Shown here in pieces: positions 35,993 to 44,327 of a stretch of 64,000 nucleotides of DNA. Below the pieces are notes generated by a model. It saw only the letters and a program-made list of their open reading frames with translations. It did not search any database and was not told the origin of the DNA. This DNA is from CAWCDJ01 sp963836015. GTDB taxonomy: Bacteria; Acidobacteriota; Terriglobia; Bryobacterales; Bryobacteraceae. The stretch lies in NCBI GenBank assembly GCA_963836015.1, contig CAWIIF010000010.1, positions 62,001 to 126,000 on the forward strand. The letters run 5' to 3'. The number at the start of each line of letters is the position of its first letter. Positions within the stretch are counted from its first letter, which is position 1. The position numbers were made by a program, and so were the translations under genes.

Positions 35993-37120
35993 ATGCGTTA
36001 CCGCCTGCTGGCTGCCGTATTCGCGGTTTGCCTCGTCGCGAATGGCCAGACGATGACCCTGGAAAAGCTGGTCTCCTTCCTAAAATCTTCACAGGATTTC
36101 CTCAAAGACGGCAGGATGAACGACCGCGAACTCGCCAAGTACCTGGAGAAAGTGAAATTGACGGAGCGGCTGGACGACCGCGACATCGAGGAACTCCAGG
36201 GGACCCTTACCCTCGGCCCGAAGACCCTGGAAGCGCTGCACGAGCTGCGCGACCGTACCCAGAACCTGACCGCCGCCAAGCCCATCCTCGAGGAGAAGCC
36301 GGCGCCGATTCCGCCGCCCAGCTCCGAGGAGCAGGCGGCGATCATCTCCCAAGCCCGCGATTATGCCCTGAGTTACAGCAGACAGCTTCCGGACTTCATC
36401 TGCACGCAGGTGACGCGCCGGTACGCCGCGCCCCGGCCCGGCACCAAATACGGCGGCCCCGCCGGCAGCTCCCCCTCGTGGCAGGCCCAGGACACCCTCA
36501 CCATCAAGCTGAGCTACTTCGAGCAGAAGGAAGACTACAAGCTGATCCTGGTGAACAACACGATCACCAAACAGGACTACCGGACGCTCGGCGGCGCAAC
36601 CTCCACCGGGGATTTCGGCAGCATGATGAAGGACATCTTCGAGCCCGGCACCGAGGCCCACTTCGAGTGGGACCATTGGGGCACGCTGCGCGGGCGGCGC
36701 GTAATGGCCTTCGCCTATACCGTGGCGCAATCGCGGTCGCAGTGGCACATCACCTACGAGCGCTCGATGGATATCGTGCCGGCCTACCACGGGCTGATTT
36801 ACGTGGACGAGAAGACCCACGACGTGATGCGGGTGACGCTGGCGGCCCAGGACCTTCCGGCCGCATTTCCGGTGAAGATGGCCGAGACCATCCTGGACTA
36901 CGATTTCCAGGACATTTCGGGCCACACCTTTCTGCTGCCGCTGAAGGCCACCACCACAATGGGGGCGTCCGACTACCTGACCAGGAACGACGCGGAGTTC
37001 CGCATCTACCGCAAGTACTCGGCGGATTCGGCCATCAGCTTCGATTCGGCCGACACGCCCCCGCCTCTGCCGGACGACAAGACTACCGAGACCAAGGACC
37101 CCAAGGTAATCAAAAAGTAG
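35993..37120 (+). CDS. Secreted protein of unknown function
   Basis: 375 residues, no known family recognised. Signal peptide (RLLAAVFAVCLVANG, cut near residue 19), an alpha-helical Lys/Glu-rich N-terminal region of about 80 residues, a Pro-rich linker (EEKPAPIPPPSSEE), then a beta-rich body (SYSRQLPDFICTQVTRRYAA, RSMDIVPAYHGLIYVDEKTH, LPLKATTTMGASDYL). The body has the flavour of outer-membrane lipoprotein-carrier-like folds seen in acidobacterial exported proteins, but this is only a resemblance. It ends ten bases from the convergent MBL gene. Confidence 0.72.
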   Translation: MRYRLLAAVFAVCLVANGQTMTLEKLVSFLKSSQDFLKDGRMNDRELAKYLEKVKLTERLDDRDIEELQGTLTLGPKTLEALHELRDRTQNLTAAKPILEEKPAPIPPPSSEEQAAIISQARDYALSYSRQLPDFICTQVTRRYAAPRPGTKYGGPAGSSPSWQAQDTLTIKLSYFEQKEDYKLILVNNTITKQDYRTLGGATSTGDFGSMMKDIFEPGTEAHFEWDHWGTLRGRRVMAFAYTVAQSRSQWHITYERSMDIVPAYHGLIYVDEKTHDVMRVTLAAQDLPAAFPVKMAETILDYDFQDISGHTFLLPLKATTTMGASDYLTRNDAEFRIYRKYSADSAISFDSADTPPPLPDDKTTETKDPKVIKK

Positions 37121-37130
37121 CGCAGCGCGG

Positions 37131-38141
37131 CTACCGTTTCGGGTACGACTGCTCGAACTTGTTGCGGCTGTTGTAAACCGTGTAGGCGCCATCCTTCTGC
37201 ACGGTCAGCCGCAGCCACTGTCCCTGGCAGATCTCGTCGGTGTTGGCGATGAAGGTATCGGGCGAGTTGTGCGCCTGCCCGCCCGCCACCGCGAAGTGAA
37301 GCTGCCAAAGGGCGCCGAGGCCCGGCGTGTCGTGGATCGTCTGCCAGACTTCCGGCGACCCGCCCTTGCGCGCGCCGTTATCCATCACGGCCACTCGCGG
37401 CGCGATGGCGTGCACGAGCTGCGGCGAGCCCGACATGTTCATGCCGTGGTGCGAAACCACGTAGACATCCACGGGGCCGATCTTGTTCTCCGGGCACACC
37501 AGGTCGTACTCCTTGTTCCAGGTGAGGTCGCCCAGGTCGAGCAGGCGGAAATCGCCGTACCGCACCAGCATCCCCACGGAGCGGGCGTTTTCGGTGGGAT
37601 CGGCATCGTGCTTCTGAAAGCTGGCGCACTCCGGATTGGGCTTGCCGGCTCCGGGGAGCGGCATGCCGATCAGGTCGCCATTGGCGGAAAGCACCGTTAC
37701 GTCCAGGCCCTTGATGGGAATGGTTTCGCCCGGTTTCGCCAGGATGTGCTTGCCTTTGTTGCGCTGGTCGATATAGGCGTTGTAGAGGATATCGGCATCT
37801 TTGCCATGCTCGTTATTGGGGCCGTGGTCCACGAAGTTCACAATCGGGAGCTTTTCGGCAAGCTGGGGCACTCCGCCCACATGGTCGGCGTGGTAGTGGG
37901 TGATTACCAGGTAATCGATCTTCTTGACGCCCGCGGCTTTAGCCGCCGCCGCGATGCGATCGGCATCGCGGTGGTTGTGCCCCGCCCAGCCGGTATCGAT
38001 CAGCATGGATTCACCGGAGGGCGAGACCAACAGGGTGGACTGGCCTCCTTCGACGTCGATGAAGTAGACTTCCAGGTTCCTGGCGGCCGGCAGCAGGGAG
38101 GCCGAGCCCAGCAGTACGAGGGCGGCAATGAGGGGTTTCAT
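37131..38141 (-). CDS. Secreted metallo-beta-lactamase fold hydrolase
   Basis: 336 residues with a signal peptide (KPLIAALVLLGSASLLPA) and an MBL fold: the zinc motif THYHADHVGG near residue 80, the later Asp in LLDLGDLTW near 215 and His in VVSHHGMNMSG. The order resembles the MBL domain of ComEC-type proteins (EVYFIDVEGGQSTLLVSPSG). The enzyme probably cleaves a phosphodiester or similar bond outside the cytoplasm; substrate unknown. The start at 38141 is supported by the TACGAT box seven bases away. Confidence 0.85.
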   Translation of the reverse strand: MKPLIAALVLLGSASLLPAARNLEVYFIDVEGGQSTLLVSPSGESMLIDTGWAGHNHRDADRIAAAAKAAGVKKIDYLVITHYHADHVGGVPQLAEKLPIVNFVDHGPNNEHGKDADILYNAYIDQRNKGKHILAKPGETIPIKGLDVTVLSANGDLIGMPLPGAGKPNPECASFQKHDADPTENARSVGMLVRYGDFRLLDLGDLTWNKEYDLVCPENKIGPVDVYVVSHHGMNMSGSPQLVHAIAPRVAVMDNGARKGGSPEVWQTIHDTPGLGALWQLHFAVAGGQAHNSPDTFIANTDEICQGQWLRLTVQKDGAYTVYNSRNKFEQSYPKR

Positions 38142-38148
38142 GCCGAAA

Positions 38149-38154
38149 ATCGTA
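38149..38154 (-). promoter_or_regulatory. -10 box (TACGAT) of MBL gene, leaderless
   Basis: TACGAT seven bases before the start codon on the minus strand; no ribosome site. Confidence 0.5.
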
Positions 38155-38216
38155 TCACGGCCCGGACCGCCACGTTGCAGGAACATGCGTTGCTCGAATA
38201 ACGTATGAATTAGCGG

Positions 38217-38696
38217 ATGCCATTTTGCAGCCATTGCGGAGGCCAGGTAGGGGATACCGAGCGTTTCTGTGCCCGCTGCGGAGCCCGCCAGCCGGGAGGC
38301 GCGTCAACGCCGCCGCCCCAGGCAGCCTCGCAGGCACCCTACGTGGGGACCGATCCGCTGTCCTCGCTGAATCCGCGCACCGCATCCATCCTGTGCTACG
38401 TGCCCGGAATCGGCTGGATCGCCTCGATCATCGTGCTGGCATCCACGAAATTCCGCCACGACCGCACGGTGCGTTTCCACGCGTTTCAAGGCCTCTACCT
38501 GTTCGTCGCCTGGCTGATGGACGACTGGGTGGTGCGGCCGATCCTGTCGGTGGCCCCGTCCTTTCATATCAACCACCTGATCCAGGCCGTTCTGCTCGCG
38601 GCGTCGATATTCATGATGGTGAAGGCGGCGCATGACGAGGCCTATCCGCTCCCGCTGTTCGGCGAACTGGCGCAGCGTTCCGTAGCGGAAGACTGA
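38217..38696 (+). CDS. Zinc-ribbon membrane protein (DUF4870-like)
   Basis: 159 residues: an N-terminal zinc ribbon (CSHCG...CARCGARQ), a Pro/Gln linker, then a membrane domain with three helices (ILCYVPGIGWIASIIVLAS near 62-80, LYLFVAWLMDDWVV near 95-108, and ILSV...LLAASIFMMVK). The pattern RTASILCYVPGIGW with RFHAFQGLYLF is that of DUF4870/DUF805-like integral membrane proteins of unknown role. A 29-base piece of its 3' end recurs at 42486-42514. Confidence 0.75.
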   Translation: MPFCSHCGGQVGDTERFCARCGARQPGGASTPPPQAASQAPYVGTDPLSSLNPRTASILCYVPGIGWIASIIVLASTKFRHDRTVRFHAFQGLYLFVAWLMDDWVVRPILSVAPSFHINHLIQAVLLAASIFMMVKAAHDEAYPLPLFGELAQRSVAED

Positions 38697-38711
38697 CCGC
38701 TTCTTTTCTGT

Positions 38712-38717
38712 TATAAA
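38712..38717 (+). promoter_or_regulatory. -10-like box (TATAAA)
   Basis: TATAAA 11 bases before ATG 38729, preceded by a T-rich stretch. No ribosome site is visible. Confidence 0.45.
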
Positions 38718-38728
38718 CTAGTCCGGTC

Positions 38729-39001
38729 ATGCCGCAGTTCGTGATTGAACGCGAGATTCCCGGTGCCGGGTCGCTTTCCGAGGCCCAGATCCGGGAGATC
38801 TCTCTGCAGTCATTGCAGACCCTGAATGAGATGGGGCCGCAAATTCAATGGCTGCATAGTTATGTCACGGAAGACAAGGTCTATTGCGTTTACCTGGCAC
38901 CGGACGAGCAGAGCATCAGGGAGCACTCTCGCAAATCCGGTATCCCAGCGAATCGCATTTCTGCCGTGCGGCGCTTGATTGATCCGACGAATTTAGGATA
39001 G
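38729..39001 (+). CDS. DUF4242 protein
   Basis: 90 residues with the DUF4242 pattern: PQFVIEREIPGAGSLSEAQI, a helix (LQSLQTLNEMG), then QWLHSYVTEDKVYCVYLAPD and IREHSRKSGIPANRIS. Relatives are small ferredoxin-like-fold proteins; one Streptomyces member binds nickel. The role here is unknown. The last nine bases overlap the convergent large regulator. Confidence 0.8.
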   Translation: MPQFVIEREIPGAGSLSEAQIREISLQSLQTLNEMGPQIQWLHSYVTEDKVYCVYLAPDEQSIREHSRKSGIPANRISAVRRLIDPTNLG

Positions 39002-41638
39002 GGCGCCCGACTCTTCGAGAGCATATTTGATCGCATGTTCCAAGCTCATGGCCCAGCCCCGGGCGTGAGCGGCTCTGGACTCGGGTTCATCGAGCGACTT
39101 CCATGCCGGCAGGAGCTTGTCGTCAAGTTTCGACTGTTCGGCCGGCATCAGAGGCGCGCCGATCCTCTGGCGCAAATGCGCGGCAGCCGCGGCGATTGCC
39201 AGGGCACGCGCAGGATCGCCTTGACCTAAGGCGGAACAAGCGAACCCTTCCAGAGCTCGCGCGATGCCGCGTTTGTGTCCCAAGTTTACGAAAAGCGCCA
39301 GGGCCTCGCGATAGGCCGTGTGCGCAGTCACAGGGTCTCGCTCGTCGCAGGCGATCTGAGCGAGATCGGTGAGTGACCGGGCTATGCCCCACCGGTCACC
39401 GGCTTCGCGGAAAGCCGAAAGAGCACGTTGGTATAGCTCGCGAGCGGCATCCACTTCACCCTCCTCGCGCGCGATATCGCCCAACTGGTTGAGGGACCAC
39501 GCGGCTCCGCTATGATCCCCAAGTTCCTTAAAGATCCGCCCAGCTTCTTCGAGCGCTGTCCGAGCACCCGCATAATCGCCGCGGCCCCTGACGAAATTGG
39601 CGAGATTATGCAGGCAGCGTGCGACTGCGACCCGGTCGCCAAGGGCACGCCAGCGGGCCAAAGTCTCTTCAAAATAGCTCTGCGCCGCAGAATGGTCTTG
39701 CCGGTCCCACGCCACGATCGCCCGCGCGTTCATCGACACGGCAACGCCCCACTGGTCCCCGAGGCTCTGGTAAATCGACAGGCTCTGTTCCACAAAATCC
39801 GTAGCGGCTGAAAAATCGCGCTGGACCGTCGCAAAGGTTGAAAGGTAAACCAATACTTTGGCCCGTTCCTGGGCCGAACCGGATTCGCCCACACGCAGAA
39901 CCGACTCCAGCCAGCGCCGGCCTTCCGCCAGGTGTTCCCGCATTTCCCAGAACCGAAACAGCGCAATGCAAAGCCGGAAGCTCCACTCGACATCCGAAGT
40001 TTGAAACAACCAGTCCAGAGCCGCGCGAAAGTTATCATGCTCGATGTCGCACCGGGCCAGCCAGGCAGCACGGTCGGTCTCAGTGAGATCGGGATTTCCT
40101 TCCTCCGCCAGGACCAGGCAATAAGCCGCATGAGCGCGCCGCGTTGCCTGCTCCTCACCGCTATCGACAAGGCGCTCCAGGCAATACTCCCGAATCGTTT
40201 CGAGCATCCCAAAACGCGGTTCGCCGTCGCCCTGGTCGGACTGCTGGACCAGGCTCTTGTCGACCAGAGAGGACATCACGTTGAAGATTTCTGCTCCGAG
40301 ATCGTGGCGCGTGTTGCATACGGCTTCCGCGGCTTCCAGCGTGCAGCCGCCTAGAAACACTCCCAGCCGGCGGAGCAGCTTCTGTTCGGAGCCATTCAAC
40401 AGGTCATAGCTCCAGTCAATCGTTTTCCGGAGCGTCTGCTGGCGCTCCGGCACATCGCGCGGACCCGCGGCCAGAAGCTGGAGCCGGCTTTCGAGGCGCG
40501 TCAGCATGGCGCTCGGTGGGAGCATTTTGACACGCGCTGCTGCAAGTTCAATCGCCAGCGGGAGGCCGTCCACCCTCGAACAGATTGCGGCTACCGCCGG
40601 TGCATTCTCCGCGGTTACGGTGAAGTCCGGTTTGACCGCGGCCGCCCTCTGGGAAAACAGAGCCACTGAAGGATTGTTTAGCAGGGCTTCGAGAGATTGC
40701 ATCTGTCGTGCGTCGGGCAGTGGCAGGGGGAGCACCGGAAACTCGTGCTCGCCGTAAACGCGCAGAGCAGAGCGGCTGGTCACCAGTACCTTCAATGCGG
40801 CAGACGACTCCAGAAGCTCCGCTACCAGCGAAGAAGCAGCCAGAATGTGCTCAAAATTATCCAGCAGTAACAGCACCGGCGAGGGGCCCGCCTCGCGCAA
40901 ATAATTCTTCAGCAAATCCAGAACGGGCCGGCCGCCCACCTGGTGGATTCCCAGAGATTCCGCAATCGCCATGGGGACCATGGCCGGATCAGTAATGGAA
41001 GCCAGCGCCACAAAGTAAACTCGTGCTTCAAACTGCGGGAGAAGCTCGCTCGCGACCTGCAGGCCGAGCCGTGTCTTACCGCATCCTCCTGTACCGGTCA
41101 ACGTAACTAGCCCGGTAGCCGGGGAGAGCAGGAGAGTGCTCACCGTTCGAAGCTCCCGCTCGCGTCCAATCAAAGGTGTTCGCGGCAGCGGAAGGTAGTA
41201 GCGGCCGGGTACACGTTGGGCCACCAGCCTGTCATCGTCGCTTTGAATGGCGGGAGCCGCCTCTTCCGTCTCCTTGGCGCGGGCAGGGAGGCCGCCGGCG
41301 GTGTTCTCCTCTGTCGTCACCGCCGACGTGAATACGTATCCCCGGCGCGGCACGGTTTTCACGATCTCCTGCGCCCGATCCTCCAAGGCGCGGCGCAACT
41401 CCACCATGCACTGCACCAGCGAGTCCTCAGTTACGAATGCATCCGACCACAACTCGCGAATCAGTTCTTCCTTGGCGATCAGCCGGCCGCGATTTTCCAG
41501 GATATACAGGAGCGCATCGTAAACCTTCGGGCGGAGTTTCACCTCCTGGTCTGCGTTGAGTAGCATCCCACGCCCGGGGTCCAGAGTGAATTCGCCGAAC
41601 CGGTATTTGGGCTGGCTCTTCAGCTTGCCACCGCCCAT
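38993..41638 (-). CDS. Winged-helix / NTPase / TPR transcriptional regulator
   Basis: 881 residues. N-terminal OmpR-type winged helix (KYRFGEFTLDPGRGML...TVPRRGYVF, about 8-105), then a STAND/NB-ARC-like NTPase with Walker A TGTGGCGKTRLG near residue 183, Walker B PVLLLLDNFEHI and the sensor region GLPLAIELAAARV. The C-terminal 400 residues are tetratricopeptide repeats (ATDFVEQSLSIYQSLGD, ARELYQRALSAFREAGDRWG). Such proteins act as signal-dependent activators; the ligand is unknown. ATG at 41638 puts the winged helix near the N-terminus; a longer upstream frame is not supported. Confidence 0.87.
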   Translation of the reverse strand: MGGGKLKSQPKYRFGEFTLDPGRGMLLNADQEVKLRPKVYDALLYILENRGRLIAKEELIRELWSDAFVTEDSLVQCMVELRRALEDRAQEIVKTVPRRGYVFTSAVTTEENTAGGLPARAKETEEAAPAIQSDDDRLVAQRVPGRYYLPLPRTPLIGRERELRTVSTLLLSPATGLVTLTGTGGCGKTRLGLQVASELLPQFEARVYFVALASITDPAMVPMAIAESLGIHQVGGRPVLDLLKNYLREAGPSPVLLLLDNFEHILAASSLVAELLESSAALKVLVTSRSALRVYGEHEFPVLPLPLPDARQMQSLEALLNNPSVALFSQRAAAVKPDFTVTAENAPAVAAICSRVDGLPLAIELAAARVKMLPPSAMLTRLESRLQLLAAGPRDVPERQQTLRKTIDWSYDLLNGSEQKLLRRLGVFLGGCTLEAAEAVCNTRHDLGAEIFNVMSSLVDKSLVQQSDQGDGEPRFGMLETIREYCLERLVDSGEEQATRRAHAAYCLVLAEEGNPDLTETDRAAWLARCDIEHDNFRAALDWLFQTSDVEWSFRLCIALFRFWEMREHLAEGRRWLESVLRVGESGSAQERAKVLVYLSTFATVQRDFSAATDFVEQSLSIYQSLGDQWGVAVSMNARAIVAWDRQDHSAAQSYFEETLARWRALGDRVAVARCLHNLANFVRGRGDYAGARTALEEAGRIFKELGDHSGAAWSLNQLGDIAREEGEVDAARELYQRALSAFREAGDRWGIARSLTDLAQIACDERDPVTAHTAYREALALFVNLGHKRGIARALEGFACSALGQGDPARALAIAAAAAHLRQRIGAPLMPAEQSKLDDKLLPAWKSLDEPESRAAHARGWAMSLEHAIKYALEESGALS

Positions 41639-41838
41639 AGATTGCGTCCTTCCTGGTCCGTTCCCGCTCTTTGCCGCTTGCGGGCCGAAAAACCCCCGAA
41701 GTGCTCTTCTGCTTTTTTGGCTTTTCTTTGGTCTTCCTTCGTTACTCGCTTTCGGGACCGATGTTAGGTTTGACCATGCCCCGATGTCCCCGCCTGCATA
41801 CCGATTATAGGCCGGACGCCGGGTCCGAGGAGGGAAGC

Positions 41839-42462
41839 ATGAACGGACGAATAGGCTCAAACGGCAAGAACATGACGACAATGAGGACTCTCATCCAAAG
41901 ATTTAACAAGCGCATCCTGTATCTGACACTGCTGAGCAGTGTTACCGCGGCCGTACCGCTTATCGCGGCGGACGTAGCTACGACGCAGGAGGCCGAGCAG
42001 GCGCATGCCGATCACACGCAATCCGCCCCGGCCACGCTAGTTCAACTCGTTCGCAACGCCACGAAGCAGTTCGTCGACGTCAATGCGGCCACTGCTGCCG
42101 GTTACCAGCCGTTCTTAGGCTGTGTCAGCGGCCCGGATCATGGAGCCATGGGCTATCACTACGTGAATAGCGCGTTGGTCGGCGACGGTCAGCTGGATGC
42201 CTCACGGCCCGAGGCGCTGATATACGAAGCGTCGGGAGGCGGTCTGATACTGGTCGGCGTGGAGTTCGTTGTAATCGCCGACACGTGGCTGGCGCAGCAC
42301 GGAACTCCGCCGGTGCTCGAAGGGCAAACGTTCCAGTTCGTTAGCAGCCCGAACCGATACGGCTTGCCGGCCCACTTCGAACTGCACGTCTGGGCTTGGC
42401 GGAACAACCCCAACGGTGCGTTCGTGGACTGGAATAACAAGGTGAGCTGCGAAGGGAAATAG
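41839..42462 (+). CDS. Conserved secreted protein of unknown function
   Basis: 207 residues. A GAGGAGGGAAG site sits before ATG 41839. The leader is long for a signal peptide (hydrophobic core ILYLTLLSSVTAAVPLIAA near residues 31-49), so ATG 41872 could be the real start. The mature part is highly ordered: FLGCVSGPDHGAMGYHYVN, PEALIYEASGGGLILVGVEF, FVSSPNRYGLPAHFELHVW and NPNGAFVDWNNKVSC, with a conserved Cys pair and several His residues. I recognise the family by pattern only; it has no assigned role. Confidence 0.72.
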   Translation: MNGRIGSNGKNMTTMRTLIQRFNKRILYLTLLSSVTAAVPLIAADVATTQEAEQAHADHTQSAPATLVQLVRNATKQFVDVNAATAAGYQPFLGCVSGPDHGAMGYHYVNSALVGDGQLDASRPEALIYEASGGGLILVGVEFVVIADTWLAQHGTPPVLEGQTFQFVSSPNRYGLPAHFELHVWAWRNNPNGAFVDWNNKVSCEGK

Positions 42463-42485
42463 ATCGGGGCGCGCCGATCTGTTTC

Positions 42486-42514
42486 CATGATGGTGAAGGC
42501 GGCCCACGACGAGG
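42486..42514 (+). repeat. 29-base remnant of the zinc-ribbon membrane protein gene
   Basis: Matches 38612-38640 at 27 of 29 bases and would encode MMVKAAHDE, the same peptide as near the C-terminus of that protein. It lies between the secreted protein and the aldo/keto reductase, apparently the leftover of a duplicated gene. Confidence 0.7.
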
Positions 42515-42564
42515 TCCCGGGGCGTAAGACTGAGGCGGCCGTTCCGGAGTACTCTGGAGGGGCG

Positions 42565-43527
42565 ATGCGACGCAGAACGTTCCTTACGACTTCCGCGGCC
42601 GCCGGGCTGGCGCTCGGCGCCGATCCGCCAGTACGGGCGGCATCCCCGGAAATCCCCAGGCGGGTGTTCGGCAAAACCGGGGAGAAGCTCACTATCATCG
42701 GCCAGGCAGGCGGCCGCTTCCCGATGTGCAGCTATCAGGACGCCAAAGCCATCACGCTGCGCGCCTATGAACTCGGCGTCAACTACTTCGACTGCGCGCG
42801 CATCTACTGGGACGGTAAATCCGAAGAGGTCTACGGCGATGTGCTGCCGCCTTTTCGCAAGCACATCTTCCTCACGTCGAAATCGCCCGAGCGCAGCCGC
42901 AAGGGCGCCGAAGCGGATCTCGACAAGTCGCTCCACGCCTTAAAGACCGACTACCTCGACCTCTGGCAGATTCACCAGGTCAGCACCATGGACGAGGTCC
43001 AGCAGATCTTCGCCCCCGGCGGCGCGATCGAAGCGTTTGTCGCGGCGAAGAAGGCCGGCAAGTGCCGGTTCATCGGCTTTACGGGACACCACGATCCCGA
43101 GGTCCACCTGGCGATGCTGCGGAACTTCGAGGATTACGACACCATCCTGATGCCGCTCAATCCAGCCGATCCGTCCTACCTGAGCTTCGAGAAATCGGTG
43201 CTGCCGGTCGCGGTGAAGCGGGGACTGGGCATACAGGCGATGAAGAGCACCGCCAACGCCGGCCTGCTCGGCGATATCCACTTGAAGGATTGCCTCGGCT
43301 ACGTGCTCAGCTTGCCGGTTCACTGCCTGGCGCTCGGATGCACGACGGTCGGCCAGATCGAGGACGATGTGCGGATTGCGCAGCAGTTCCAGCCGATGCC
43401 GGAGCAGCAGATGGCGGAGGTCCGGGAGCGGGCCAGGCGGCTGGCGGGTCCGCGCCTGGAGAACTGGAAACGGGACACCGGCCAGAAGGCCTCGGACTAC
43501 CGCTACCGGGACGGCGTACTGGGATAA
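42565..43527 (+). CDS. Exported aldo/keto reductase
   Basis: 320 residues: RR leader (RRRTFLTTSAAAGLALGA), then the AKR barrel. Asp/Tyr/Lys catalytic residues appear in NYFDCARIYWDGKSEEVYG and FLTSKSP; the His position is IHQV. The barrel ends with ALGCTTVGQIEDDV. The C-terminal region lacks the extra ferredoxin cysteines of some relatives. A TGGAGGGG site supports ATG 42565. The SDR gene begins two bases after its stop, so the two are likely co-transcribed and act on a related compound. Confidence 0.85.
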   Translation: MRRRTFLTTSAAAGLALGADPPVRAASPEIPRRVFGKTGEKLTIIGQAGGRFPMCSYQDAKAITLRAYELGVNYFDCARIYWDGKSEEVYGDVLPPFRKHIFLTSKSPERSRKGAEADLDKSLHALKTDYLDLWQIHQVSTMDEVQQIFAPGGAIEAFVAAKKAGKCRFIGFTGHHDPEVHLAMLRNFEDYDTILMPLNPADPSYLSFEKSVLPVAVKRGLGIQAMKSTANAGLLGDIHLKDCLGYVLSLPVHCLALGCTTVGQIEDDVRIAQQFQPMPEQQMAEVRERARRLAGPRLENWKRDTGQKASDYRYRDGVLG

Positions 43528-43529
43528 AC

Positions 43530-44327
43530 ATGCCAGGCCTGGATCCCGGATTGCATGGCAAGGTGGCGGTGGTCACCGGCGGCTCGAATGGTATCGGGCT
43601 TGCGGTCGCCCGGCTGCTGGCGGAAAACGGCGCAGCGGTGTGGATCTTCGATCTGGAACGCGAGGATCCCGTTCACGCCGCGCGGCTGTTCGGCGCCAGG
43701 GGCTGCGCCGCCGACGTGACCAGCCGCGAATCGCTCGATGCCGCATTTGCCGCGTCCGGAACGCCCGACATCGTGATTGCGAATGCCGGAACTGTCGCAG
43801 AGGCCGATTTCTGCGACGTCGCGACGGCGGAGTGGGAGCGCATCGTGTCGGTGAATCTGACGGGTGCGTTTCACACCGTGCAGGCCGCCGCCCGCCTCAT
43901 GAAGCCCCGGCGCAGCGGAGCGATCGTGCTGACGGCTTCCACCAACTCCTTCGACGGCGAAGCCCGCCTGGCAGCATACAACGCCAGCAAAGCGGGGCTG
44001 CTCGGACTGGTCCACACGGCGGCGAATGAGCTGGGCCCCTACCAGATCCGGGTGAACGCCGTTTGCCCGGGACTGATCCGGACGCGGCTCACGGAGCGGC
44101 ATTTTTCCGATCCCGAAATCCTGCGCGAATACTTCCGCCAGTTGCCTCTGGGACGCGGCGGCGACCCCAAGGAAGTCGCGGCGGCCAGCGTGTTTCTCGC
44201 TTCCGATCTCGCGTCGTACATCACCGGCGCGACCCTGTTCGTGGATGGCGGGCAGATGGCCTCCAAGTTCGCCACGTGGAACGAGTCGGACGCCGAGTTT
44301 GCCGATGGCCGGTGGCGTCTGCGCTAG
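43530..44327 (+). CDS. SDR family NAD(P) dehydrogenase
   Basis: 265-residue classical short-chain dehydrogenase: cofactor loop VVTGGSNGIGLAVA, Asp in WIFDLERE favouring NAD, VIANAG, catalytic Ser in LTASTNSF, Tyr and Lys in YNASKAGLL, then NAVCPGLIRT and the end FLASDLASYITGATLFVDGG. Coupled to the aldo/keto reductase two bases upstream. Sugar or polyol dehydrogenases are common in this branch; substrate not assigned. Overlaps the convergent TIGR03437 gene by four bases. Confidence 0.88.
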   Translation: MPGLDPGLHGKVAVVTGGSNGIGLAVARLLAENGAAVWIFDLEREDPVHAARLFGARGCAADVTSRESLDAAFAASGTPDIVIANAGTVAEADFCDVATAEWERIVSVNLTGAFHTVQAAARLMKPRRSGAIVLTASTNSFDGEARLAAYNASKAGLLGLVHTAANELGPYQIRVNAVCPGLIRTRLTERHFSDPEILREYFRQLPLGRGGDPKEVAAASVFLASDLASYITGATLFVDGGQMASKFATWNESDAEFADGRWRLR

